From positions 1 through 59,180 of the forward strand of contig JAMFRO010000027.1 of the NCBI GenBank assembly GCA_026224825.1: DNA of 59,180 nt, given 5' to 3'. The stretch is from a bacterium. GTDB taxonomy: Bacteria; Pseudomonadota; Alphaproteobacteria; Acetobacterales; Acetobacteraceae. This document shows, piece by piece, positions 1-7,582 of the stretch. The notes under the pieces are model-generated. The model made no database searches and was not told the DNA's origin. It saw only the letters and a program-made list of their open reading frames with translations. The position numbers were made by a program, and so were the translations under genes. Numbering within the stretch: position 1 is the first letter of the stretch; the number at the start of each line of letters is the position of its first letter.

Positions 1-172
1 AGACCCCCATTAGTTGAAGACTTAAAAAAGAGGCCTGCCACTTCGGTGTTTGAAACACCGGGGAGGCAGGCCTCTTTTTTAAGTCTTAAGTAGCGGGATC
101 CAAGGGCCTTTCGGCCCTTGGCGGGTCCAGGGCAGAGCCCTGGCCTTTTTCCTTAACTACACCGCGCTCTCA
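1..172. repeat. Foldback repeat element, copy A (left end outside window)
   Basis: This intergenic block shares its flanks with the elements at 14237-14528 and 26751-27047. It starts with AGACCCCCA (1-9) and continues from 95 with GGGATCCAAGGGCC, a TTTCGGCCCTTGG hairpin, a GGTCCAGGGCAGAGCCCTGG hairpin and a T-run, ending near CTCAGGGCC at about 168-176. Between the flanks it carries a central palindrome (19-85) different from that of the other two copies. The right edge runs into the last codons and TGA stop (170-172) of the protease gene. It probably works as a transcription terminator; how it spreads is unknown. Confidence 0.75.
19..85. terminator. Bidirectional terminator-like double hairpin
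   Basis: Positions 19-39 and 65-85 form a perfect 21-bp inverted repeat (key part AAAAAAGAGGCCTGCC / GGCAGGCCTCTTTTTT). Inside it a second perfect hairpin, CGGTGTTT-G-AAACACCG, spans 44-60. A GC stem flanked by an A-run on one side and a T-run on the other is the form of an intrinsic terminator usable from both directions. It lies downstream of the minus-strand protease gene. Confidence 0.75.
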
Positions 173-1726
173 GGGCCCGTTCTGGTCCGGGGCCTGGTTG
201 CCGCCGCTTAGGTCGATACCTACGAACAGGGCTTGGCCTTGGCGGACGATGCGCAGGGCTACGGCGCCGGCGCCGGCTTTGCGGGCGGCGGTGAGGGCGT
301 TCACGGCGTCGGACGGGTTGGTGACGTCCACCGGGCCGATGCCCACGAGCAGGTCGCCTGGTTGCAGCCCGGCTACATCGGCGGGGGAGTTCGGGGTTAT
401 CGCCGTGACCACGGCACCGCTGGCGCCGGCGGGCAGGCTGAGCTGGTTGCGCGCATCCGGGGTGAGCGGGGCCAGGGTGAGGCCCAGCACGCCTTGCGAG
501 GTCTGGCTTTGCGGCCCGTTGCCGCCATTCTGCTGGAAGGCGGCATCCGGATTGGCCGGCATGGTGGTGACGGCCACGCCGATATCCTGCTGTTTGCCGT
601 TGCGCAGATAGGTGATGTCGGCCTTGTGGTTGGGATCGACATCGGCGATGTCGGCGGCGAGGTCGCCGGGGTTGGTGACGGGCTCACCATTCACGGCGGT
701 GATCACATCGCCTGGTTTCAGCCCCGCATGTTCAGCCGGGCTGCCGGTGGAGATGGCGGCGATGAGTGCGCCGTCCTTTGCCGGGTTGGCGGCGGGCAGG
801 TTGAGGGCCTGGGCCATTTGCGGCGAGATTTCCTGTGCGGCGACGCCGAGATAGCCGCGCACCACCTTGCCGCTGGCGATGAGCTGGGTGGTGATCCGCT
901 TGATGGTGTTGGAGGGGATGGCGAAGCCGATGCCGACCGAGCCGCCGGAGGGGCTGAGGATGGCGGTGTTCACGCCGATCACCTGGCCGCGCTGGTCGAA
1001 CAGCGGGCCGCCGGAATTGCCTTCGTTGATCGGGGCGTCGATCTGGATGAATTTGTCGTAGGGGCCGTCGCCGATATCGCGGCCCAGAGCCGAGACGATG
1101 CCGGCGGTGACCGTGCCGTCCAGCCCGAAGGGGTTGCCGGTGGCGATCACCCATTCGCCGGGCACCACTTTGGAGGAATCCCCCAGCTCAAGATAAGGCA
1201 GCGGGTGGCCGGCGGTGATCTTGAGGACGGCAAGGTCCGTCTTGGGGTCGGTGCCGAGGATTTTCGCCGGATAGGTATTGCCGTCCGACAAAGTGACGGT
1301 GACGGTTTTTGCGTCTTTCACCACATGATTATTGGTGACGATGATGCCTGAGCTGTCGATGACGAAGCCCGAGCCCTTGGCCTCCACCGCCTGCGGCTGC
1401 TGCTGCGGGCCGCCGAAGCCGAAGGGCAGGCCGGGGATTTGCGGGAAGCCGGGCGGCAGGCCGTTCTGGCTGTTGCCGCTCTGGTCGTCGGCGGTCTGGC
1501 TGAGTTTAAGATGCACGTCCACCGACACCACGGCCGGCGCCACTGCCTTCACCAGGCCGGAGAAATCCGGGACGGGGGCGAAATTGCGCGCCACGGCGGC
1601 GGAGGCGTCCAAAGACGCCGCCGGGGCCCCGGCAATGACCTGGGCGCGGGCCGGGGGGCAGATGAGGGCGGTGCTCCCGAGCAAAGCCAGCGAGAGCACG
1701 GCGGCACGGGGGATAGAGTGACGCAT
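170..1726 (-). CDS. degP: DegP/DegQ-type periplasmic serine endoprotease (Do family)
   Basis: Periplasmic quality-control protease of 518 residues that degrades or refolds damaged envelope proteins. A signal peptide covers residues 1-29 (ending ARAQ). The trypsin-like domain (about 55-290) carries the full triad: His134 in TNNHVV, Asp164 in TDLAVLK and Ser238 in GNSGGPLF. A Gln/Gly/Pro-rich segment at about 76-113 matches the variable LA loop of the family. Two PDZ domains follow (about 290-385 and 410-505), so the length and domain order are normal. The ATG at 1726 is preceded by an AGGAG rather far upstream (about 11 nt spacing). A 186-bp gap separates it from the universal stress gene upstream, so it probably has its own promoter. 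DegP, DegQ and MucD cannot be told apart from sequence alone. Confidence 0.93.
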   Translation of the reverse strand: MRHSIPRAAVLSLALLGSTALICPPARAQVIAGAPAASLDASAAVARNFAPVPDFSGLVKAVAPAVVSVDVHLKLSQTADDQSGNSQNGLPPGFPQIPGLPFGFGGPQQQPQAVEAKGSGFVIDSSGIIVTNNHVVKDAKTVTVTLSDGNTYPAKILGTDPKTDLAVLKITAGHPLPYLELGDSSKVVPGEWVIATGNPFGLDGTVTAGIVSALGRDIGDGPYDKFIQIDAPINEGNSGGPLFDQRGQVIGVNTAILSPSGGSVGIGFAIPSNTIKRITTQLIASGKVVRGYLGVAAQEISPQMAQALNLPAANPAKDGALIAAISTGSPAEHAGLKPGDVITAVNGEPVTNPGDLAADIADVDPNHKADITYLRNGKQQDIGVAVTTMPANPDAAFQQNGGNGPQSQTSQGVLGLTLAPLTPDARNQLSLPAGASGAVVTAITPNSPADVAGLQPGDLLVGIGPVDVTNPSDAVNALTAARKAGAGAVALRIVRQGQALFVGIDLSGGNQAPDQNGP

Positions 1727-1741
1727 TTAGGGGAATACTCC

Positions 1742-1765
1742 TGGGAAGATTACCTTGGGAAGATT
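1742..1765. promoter_or_regulatory. 10-bp direct repeat upstream of the protease gene
   Basis: TGGGAAGATT occurs at 1742-1751 and again at 1756-1765, a 14-bp period, 16-40 bp upstream of the protease start codon. In the gene direction it reads AATCTTCCCA twice. Tandem sites of this kind can bind a response regulator, but its position so close to the ribosome binding site could also point to an RNA role. The function is unproven. Confidence 0.3.
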
Positions 1766-1855
1766 GTCGTATGACTGTTACTTAAATGCCACAGCAAAGC
1801 GGCATTGTGAACCGTGTTACAAAAAAGGTTACACTTCTTCACCCCTGCAAAATTG

Positions 1856-1879
1856 GCATTCCGGCGGTTGCCGGCATGT
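1856..1879 (-). terminator. Weak intrinsic terminator after the universal stress gene
   Basis: Downstream of the universal stress gene the minus strand forms a stem around GCCGG-AACC-CCGGC (1861-1874), extendable by a few pairs with one mismatch, followed by AATTTT. The T-run is short, so termination may be partial. Confidence 0.35.
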
Positions 1880-1912
1880 TATTATCCCAGATGGGGGCGA
1901 GAATAAGAAATT

Positions 1913-2779
1913 CTAGCGATTCATAAGCACCGGCAGTTGCGCATTTTCCAGCACATGCCGGGTGATGCCGCCCAGGATGAGCTCGCGCAGGCGCGAGGCG
2001 GTGGAATAGGCGCCCATGGACATCAGATCCGCCTGGAAATCCGTGGCGGCGGCCAGCAGCCCGGCGCCGGTGACGCCTTTGCGGGGGTAGAACTGCACCA
2101 CATCGGCGGTGACGCCGTGGTGTGAGATGTATTCCGCCACTTCCGCGCCCGAGGGGCCGGGGCGGCGGTAGTCATCGGATACCAGAATCCGCACGGCCTC
2201 CGCCTGGCGCACGAAGGGCATGACCGAGGCCAGCGCCGAGGCCGCGTTGGAGGTGCCGTTCCAGGCGATGGCGATGCGCTTGCCGATGGTCGGCGGCAGC
2301 GCCACGGGGGCGAGCAGCACGGGGCGGCCGGAATCGAACAGCACCGTATGCAGCACATCGGCCGCCGCTACATCCTCGCCGGCCTGGGGATGGGCCACGA
2401 TGGTGAGGTCCGCGAGCCGGGCCTTGTGTGCGACCACCTCGTCCTCGCGCCCGGACAGGGTGGTGAAACTGGCGCTGGGCTCGTCCTGCCCACGCATCGC
2501 CTCGCCGACCGGCACCCCTGCCTCTTCCGCGGCCAAAGCGAACAGCTCTTCCAGGCTGCGGGCGCGGGCGCCCGTGGCGCGCTCGGTGGCGGTCATCATG
2601 TCCTCGATCATCGCCCCGGTCATGCCCTCGCCCACAAAGGGGGCGAACTCCTGGGCGGTGCGGATGTGCAGCACCTGCAGATGCGCGTGCCAGCGCTTGG
2701 CCAGGGTTAACCCGGTTTGCAGCGCGGCCGCGGCGGATGCGGTGCTGCTGACCGGGAGCAGAAATTTGCGGACAGACAT
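1913..2779 (-). CDS. Universal stress protein (UspA family)
   Basis: A 288-residue soluble protein without signal peptide, long enough for two tandem Usp folds. The N-terminal part begins with the usual KFLLPV strand. The C-terminal part ends in MGAYSTASRLRELILGG followed by ITRHVL, which corresponds to the nucleotide-binding loop of ATP-binding Usp proteins (G-x2-G-x9-G-S/T), though in a diverged form. Family members bind ATP or act in stress survival; a precise role cannot be assigned. The start has a good AAGGGGCACC ribosome binding site. It lies 53 bp downstream of the FAD oxidoreductase on the same strand and may be co-transcribed with it. Confidence 0.85.
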   Translation of the reverse strand: MSVRKFLLPVSSTASAAAALQTGLTLAKRWHAHLQVLHIRTAQEFAPFVGEGMTGAMIEDMMTATERATGARARSLEELFALAAEEAGVPVGEAMRGQDEPSASFTTLSGREDEVVAHKARLADLTIVAHPQAGEDVAAADVLHTVLFDSGRPVLLAPVALPPTIGKRIAIAWNGTSNAASALASVMPFVRQAEAVRILVSDDYRRPGPSGAEVAEYISHHGVTADVVQFYPRKGVTGAGLLAAATDFQADLMSMGAYSTASRLRELILGGITRHVLENAQLPVLMNR

Positions 2780-2832
2780 TGGTGCCCCTTATTGTTCGTT
2801 CTTTGCGACTATATGACATTGCCGGGAAAAGA

Positions 2833-4086
2833 CTACAGCAGGTCTCGCAGGCGGAACCAGGAGGTGGCCAGCAGGAGGGCGGGGGTGCGGAGGGCGCGGC
2901 CACCGGGGAATTTTGCGTGCGGGATGCCGGCGAAGAGATCGAACCGCTCCGCCTGGCCGGCGATGGTCTCGGCCGCGAGTTTGCCGGCGAGGCCCGTGAG
3001 CGCCACGCCATGGCCGGAGAAGCCATGGGCGAACAATATGTTATCCGCCAGCCGGCCGAAATGCGGGGCGCGGTTGACGGTGATGTCGACATTGCCGCCC
3101 CATAGATATTCCACCCGCGCATCCTTCAACTGGGGGAACACGGCAGTGGCGCGGCGCAGCATGGAGGCGCCAAGGCTGGGCGGCGGAAGGGTGGAATAGG
3201 AGACGCGGCCGCCGAACAGCATGCGGTTATCGGGCGAGCGGCGGAAATAATCGAGCACGAAGTTTTGATCCGCTACCGCTTCGTTGCCGGGGATCAGGCT
3301 GGGCACGTCGTCGCGCGGCTCGGTGGCCATGATGTAGGTGCCGACGGGCATGATGTAGCCGGTGAGGTTTCGCTCCAGCCCGCCGAGATAGGCACCGCCG
3401 GCGACCAGCAGGTAGGAGGCGGTGACACGATGCCGGCCCGTATGCAGAATGATTTTGGCACCGGGCTCGATTTGCGTCACCGCCGCCTGGGCGTAGAGTT
3501 TTGCGCCCGCCGCCTGGGCTGCTTTGGCCAGGCCGAGGGTGTAATTATACGGGTGGATATGCCCGGCGATGTGATCCTCCAGGGCTGCGATATAGCGCGG
3601 GCTGGCCAGGCGGGATTGCAATTCAGCACCTTGCAGCAACCGGCCCACGGGCGCGCCCAGAGCGGCCAGCGCCTCCTGCTCCTCATGCAGATCCCGTACC
3701 TGCCGGGGTTTGATGGCGGCGTGCAGATAGCCAAGCACCGGGCTGGCCGGAATGGCGAAGCGCGCGATCTGGCTGTGCAGCAGATCGACCGCCTCGACCG
3801 ACATGTCCCATAGTTTTTTGGTGGCTTGCCCGCCTGTGAGCTGGCGGAGTTTGTGCAGTGAGCAGCCGAAGCCCGGCAGCGCCTGGCCGCCATTGCGCCC
3901 GGAGGCGCCCCAGCCGATGTGCTGTGCTTCCAGCAGCGCGACTTTATAGCCGCGCTCGGCCAGGTGGAGTGCTGCCGACACGCCGGTGATGCCGCCGCCG
4001 ATGATGGCGACATCCGTGGTGATGTCCTCCGCCAGGGTGGATGCGGTGAAATCGACATTGCGGGTGGCGTGGTAATAGTTTTGCAT
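2833..4086 (-). CDS. FAD-dependent amine oxidoreductase (DadA/PuuB/OrdL-like)
   Basis: A 417-residue flavoenzyme of the DAO superfamily (glycine oxidase/sarcosine oxidase fold). The N-terminal FAD-binding motif is VAIIGGGITG (GxGxxG at residues 30-35), with the ribose-binding acid at Glu53 after the second strand (ALLEA). A GASGRNGGQ motif around residues 60-68 is characteristic of the gamma-glutamylputrescine oxidase (PuuB/OrdL) branch, and the C-terminal half has FAHGFSGHGVALTG, which closes over the flavin. It probably oxidises a secondary or primary amine with release of H2O2 or with an electron acceptor. No polyamine genes are next to it, so the substrate is open. The ATG at 4086 has AGGA 11 nt upstream. 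Confidence 0.85.
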   Translation of the reverse strand: MQNYYHATRNVDFTASTLAEDITTDVAIIGGGITGVSAALHLAERGYKVALLEAQHIGWGASGRNGGQALPGFGCSLHKLRQLTGGQATKKLWDMSVEAVDLLHSQIARFAIPASPVLGYLHAAIKPRQVRDLHEEQEALAALGAPVGRLLQGAELQSRLASPRYIAALEDHIAGHIHPYNYTLGLAKAAQAAGAKLYAQAAVTQIEPGAKIILHTGRHRVTASYLLVAGGAYLGGLERNLTGYIMPVGTYIMATEPRDDVPSLIPGNEAVADQNFVLDYFRRSPDNRMLFGGRVSYSTLPPPSLGASMLRRATAVFPQLKDARVEYLWGGNVDITVNRAPHFGRLADNILFAHGFSGHGVALTGLAGKLAAETIAGQAERFDLFAGIPHAKFPGGRALRTPALLLATSWFRLRDLL

Positions 4087-4119
4087 TCAATGCGACGTCC
4101 TGTTAGCGGGGCGCCATGG

Positions 4120-4237
4120 GGCACGGTGCAACTGGAATACCAATTGCGCGTGCTGGAAGCCAGTGGCGCCGCGCGGGTTCAAGCTGATCAGCCTTGAACG
4201 GCATTGGACTTGCTGATATGCGAATGGCACGGTGCCA
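4120..4237. promoter_or_regulatory. Divergent control region with three dyad symmetries
   Basis: The 229-bp gap between the FAD oxidoreductase (minus) and the GT61 gene (plus) contains three dyads. An extended dyad at 4177-4199 reads GTTCAAG-CTGATCAG-C-CTTGAAC. A perfect palindrome TGGCAC-G-GTGCCA lies at 4225-4237, and a partial copy, GGCACGGTGCA, at 4120-4130. Two copies of one GGCACGGTGC core plus a large dyad suggest transcription-factor binding, but no regulator gene lies nearby. Confidence 0.4.
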
Positions 4238-4315
4238 GCACGCCGGGGAGAGAAAGATGCGCGACGGCTCAACGGCGTTGCCGTCCCGAACGGCATAAGA
4301 CTGGCTGCGCATTAC

Positions 4316-5431
4316 ATGGCAGAGCCCCGCACCGCAATCTGTGAATCGATGCCGCTGCATTCCTTGGCGCGGCATGAAGTGCCGGTTTTTAACGCCATGC
4401 GCGTCAATTTACCGCGCGTGTGCGTCTATGAGAATGTGCGTGAGTTTAACCAGCGTTTCGCCGCGCATCTGCTGCGCGACATCTACATCGCGCGCGCCGT
4501 GACGTTCGATCGCGTCGATCTCGTAACGATGCCGGCCGGTACCATCGTGCATGGTGATGCGGACCATCTTACCACAATTGACGGCATCTTCCTCAAAGAG
4601 CAGTTGCACCAGGATTTGCACGCACCGATATTGCCGCGTGTGATGGCGTCCACCACCCCCATTATGGAGGTGGCGGGAGATGTGCTCCTGCTGGCGCGCT
4701 TTGGGGCGCTGACATGGGGGCATTGGCTTGGTGAAATACTCCCGCGCGCCGTTGCGGCGGAACTCGTGGCACCCGGCAAATATCGTTTTGCCGTGCCGGC
4801 AGTCTACCGCGAATGGGTCAACCCCAATCACCTTGCATCGCTACGCGCCTATGGCATTGGTGAAGACCGGCTGATCTATCTCGGCCAGCACCGCTACAAA
4901 TTTGAGAGGCTGGCCAGTGTCAGCTCCATGTGGGTCTATCCTTATGCCATCCACCCCGCGGCGCTCGCGTTGTTGAGGGTTGGGTTGAAGCAGAACATTC
5001 CTCCCGCCCCGCAAGGTGCGCGCGCGGCCGCCTTGCTCCGCCCAAAGGAAGAGGCCGGCCGGTACATCAGGAATCTCGATGAGACTCTCGCCATTTTGAG
5101 TATCAAGGGCATCACCCCATTCCCTGTGGCAACGCTGCCGTTTATCGAACAGGTGGCGCTGTTCCGGGAGGCGCGGACATTGTTCGGCGTGCTCGGCTCA
5201 AATCTCACCGGGCTGATTTATTCCCCACAGGGTGTGCGGACCGTTTCCGCGGCGCCAGGCGATTGGGGAGATTGCTTTTTTCACGGTCTGCTGCAGGGTC
5301 AACAGGGAGTCTACGCGGATTTGCGCGGCACCCCGGCCGATGGCCATACGGATATGATGACGGCACCATTTACATTATCGCCCGGCCAACTGGCCGATGC
5401 GCTGGACGCCGTGGGGCATCACCCGGCATGA
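4316..5431 (+). CDS. Glycosyltransferase family 61 protein
   Basis: Predicted cytosolic glycosyltransferase of about 371 residues. The motif TWGHWLGEILPR followed by an aliphatic helix, and the late VLGSNLTGLIYSPQG segment, are the hallmarks of the GT61/DUF563 family, found in exopolysaccharide and capsule loci of acetic-acid-type bacteria. The start is uncertain: the frame is open from 4232, but the longer N-terminus looks non-coding and overlaps a palindrome. The ATG at 4316 (MAEPRTAI) or the one at 4349 is more likely, though neither has a clear ribosome binding site. It converges on the glycosyltransferase operon at 5456-10373 with only 24 bp between, so it probably adds to the same glycan. 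Confidence 0.75.
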   Translation: MAEPRTAICESMPLHSLARHEVPVFNAMRVNLPRVCVYENVREFNQRFAAHLLRDIYIARAVTFDRVDLVTMPAGTIVHGDADHLTTIDGIFLKEQLHQDLHAPILPRVMASTTPIMEVAGDVLLLARFGALTWGHWLGEILPRAVAAELVAPGKYRFAVPAVYREWVNPNHLASLRAYGIGEDRLIYLGQHRYKFERLASVSSMWVYPYAIHPAALALLRVGLKQNIPPAPQGARAAALLRPKEEAGRYIRNLDETLAILSIKGITPFPVATLPFIEQVALFREARTLFGVLGSNLTGLIYSPQGVRTVSAAPGDWGDCFFHGLLQGQQGVYADLRGTPADGHTDMMTAPFTLSPGQLADALDAVGHHPA

Positions 5432-5455
5432 TTTTGTTACGAAAACAAAGCAAAT

Positions 5456-6298
5456 CTACGTCACCGGTGCGGTGATACCCAGATCGCTCAGGGGCACCAA
5501 AAAATCCTGCCGGATGAACTCACCCTGATGAATGCCCGTATCCTGCCTGTGACAGACCGTGGCCAAAAATCGCGCATCAAATTCTGCTTGCGTCTCTGCA
5601 CCACCCCTGGGCCTGCTCGCCATGAATTTCTGCACGGCCGTATGGTGATCAATGCCTTTGTTGAAATACTGATGCGCTTTACTGCCGGGCACCAGCCCCT
5701 GCAGCATCGTCTGGTCCCAGGCGGCGCGCGTATTGAGGTCCGCAAATCTCAGATGCAGATTATACAGCCCGGCAAAACGAGGCGGCACGCTGGCGCCGTG
5801 AAAACCTTCCGCCCAGCGCAGAGGGGTGGTTGTAACACAGGTCTTGTTCAGCGCCGCGCTGCGCATGCCGTAGCGCCTCTGCACACCGAAAATCGGGCGG
5901 TCCAGGTCGAGCGGTGCATCCTCCGCCAGCTCGATCACGTCGATCCCCTGGGCGGTGACGTACGCATGCTCGTTTCGCGCGATGAAATCCGCCAGATCGG
6001 TATAATGCCGCGGGTCGGGGAGCAGGAACTCGTCGATATCGCACCGTATCACCACATCATGGCTGCGCAGCAGCACCGCGACGAGATCGGCGATGACACT
6101 GGCCCGCAGTGTATCGTCGTAGGCGGCATCCACCCCCCAGAGATAGCCGAGCGCGATGCCGGCGAAGGATGGCTTTAAACCCTGATAGGTGACGACATGC
6201 AGATTTTCCGTCCCGAACAGGCCGCCGTAATAGCGATGCCAGGCGGGGAAAAAAAATCCAGGCGAAACCGCATCGGCAATCACCGCGGTTTTTTTCAT
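5456..6298 (-). CDS. Glycosyltransferase family 2-like protein (Glyco_tranf_2_4 type)
   Basis: A 280-residue protein whose central VIRCDIDEFLLPDP carries the DxD-type metal/nucleotide-sugar motif (DIDEF) typical of Glyco_tranf_2_4/GT92-like enzymes. No signal peptide or membrane segment is evident, so it would act at the cytosolic face. The segment YFNKGIDHHTAV towards the C-terminus may form the acceptor side. It is the last gene of a tight minus-strand operon; its ATG lies 3 nt after the stop of the GT4 gene, so it is translationally linked. The donor and acceptor sugars cannot be predicted. Confidence 0.72.
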   Translation of the reverse strand: MKKTAVIADAVSPGFFFPAWHRYYGGLFGTENLHVVTYQGLKPSFAGIALGYLWGVDAAYDDTLRASVIADLVAVLLRSHDVVIRCDIDEFLLPDPRHYTDLADFIARNEHAYVTAQGIDVIELAEDAPLDLDRPIFGVQRRYGMRSAALNKTCVTTTPLRWAEGFHGASVPPRFAGLYNLHLRFADLNTRAAWDQTMLQGLVPGSKAHQYFNKGIDHHTAVQKFMASRPRGGAETQAEFDARFLATVCHRQDTGIHQGEFIRQDFLVPLSDLGITAPVT

Positions 6299-6301
6299 CG
6301 A

Positions 6302-7582
6302 TCAGGCAGCACTGCTGGCAGGCTGCGCCGTCTCGGCATAGACTTCCAGAAAGCCGGCCACCATCTCCTCGCGGGTGGGCGGCGGCGTAATGCCCTGCGC
6401 CAGGCTGGCCCACAAACCCTCTTCGGTGCAGGCGCGGTAAATCGTATCGGCCAGGGCGCGGGCATCGCCCAGTTCGAACAGCAGCCCGTCCTTGCCATCG
6501 GTGATGCGCTCAGCCGGGCCGCCGGCGTTGGAGGCGATCACCGGGCGGCCGAAGCTCCATGCTTCCGAAATGACCAGGCAGAAGATCTCCCACCAGATGG
6601 AGGGCACCACCACCCAATCCACCCGCGCCATGCGGGCCCGCAACTGGTCGTGATGATAGGCGCCGTTGACGATGACATTGCGGCTTGCCGCCGGCAGTTC
6701 GGCTTCGGCGGCGAAGAACGCCTCGATCTCGGCGCGGCATTCCTCGGTGGCGAAATGGATGTTGTCGCCATTCACCTCGACGGTGAAATCCGTGAACCCT
6801 TGCGCGCGCAGCAAGGCCACGGCGCGGAGCAGAACCTGCAGCCCCTTCACATCCACCATCTGGCCGAAGAAGCCGAAGCGGTTGTGCCGCCCGGCCGTGC
6901 TGGCGCGGAAGGGTTTGACGTTCATCCGCATGCCATTGGTCACATGCCGGAATTTTGCGGGATCCAGCCCCCAGTTGACGTAATGCGCGATCATGAAACG
7001 GCTCGGCGTGGTGATGACATCGGCCACGGCGAGATGCGTCTTCATCCATATTTCGCGCATGAAATAATGTTCCGGCGGCAGGGCCGGGATGCATTGATGG
7101 CAGCGCACGGCGGAGGCGCGGTTGCAGAGTGAGCCATCGGTAAGCCGCCGCATATGCCCGTAGGCGGCGCAGATCGAGAGGAATTCATGCGCTGTGAAAA
7201 CGATTTTCGCATCCGGCAGCACTTTGCGCGTCAGCGTGAGATAGTCGATGCCGTAGGTCATGAAATGGTGGAAATGCACCACATCCGGGCGCAGCAGCTC
7301 CAGAAATTCCTTGAAGGATTCAGCGAGATTCACGCTCGGGGTTTTATGCCAGAGGTAGTCATAGCCTTGGCTGAGGAATAAGAACTCGTTTTCCCGCCCG
7401 TCGAACCCGGTGATGCGCGCGCCGCTCTTGAACATGGCCGGGGTGTGATGGTCGGCCGAGGCGAGCAGGAAGGGCTCCACGCCCTCTACCTGCTTCAGCC
7501 CCTTGAACAGCTCATAGGCGATCTGCTGCGAGCCGCCATGCACGAGGTCTGGGTGATACAGGCTGACGAGCAGGATTTTCAT
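6302..7582 (-). CDS. GT4-family glycosyltransferase (GT-B fold)
   Basis: A 426-residue retaining glycosyltransferase. The N-terminus (MKILLVSLYHPDLVHGGSQQ) has the glycine-rich acceptor loop of GT-B enzymes. The C-terminal domain contains the E-x7-E motif (Glu-IFCLVIS-Glu in the PSIWWE segment), then RPVIASNAGGPAERI, which binds the nucleotide diphosphate. Such enzymes move a sugar to a lipid-linked or glycan acceptor in the cytoplasm. Its ATG overlaps the upstream GT2 stop by 4 nt (ATGA), showing coupled translation. It stands within a run of three glycosyltransferase genes. Confidence 0.87.
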   Translation of the reverse strand: MKILLVSLYHPDLVHGGSQQIAYELFKGLKQVEGVEPFLLASADHHTPAMFKSGARITGFDGRENEFLFLSQGYDYLWHKTPSVNLAESFKEFLELLRPDVVHFHHFMTYGIDYLTLTRKVLPDAKIVFTAHEFLSICAAYGHMRRLTDGSLCNRASAVRCHQCIPALPPEHYFMREIWMKTHLAVADVITTPSRFMIAHYVNWGLDPAKFRHVTNGMRMNVKPFRASTAGRHNRFGFFGQMVDVKGLQVLLRAVALLRAQGFTDFTVEVNGDNIHFATEECRAEIEAFFAAEAELPAASRNVIVNGAYHHDQLRARMARVDWVVVPSIWWEIFCLVISEAWSFGRPVIASNAGGPAERITDGKDGLLFELGDARALADTIYRACTEEGLWASLAQGITPPPTREEMVAGFLEVYAETAQPASSAA

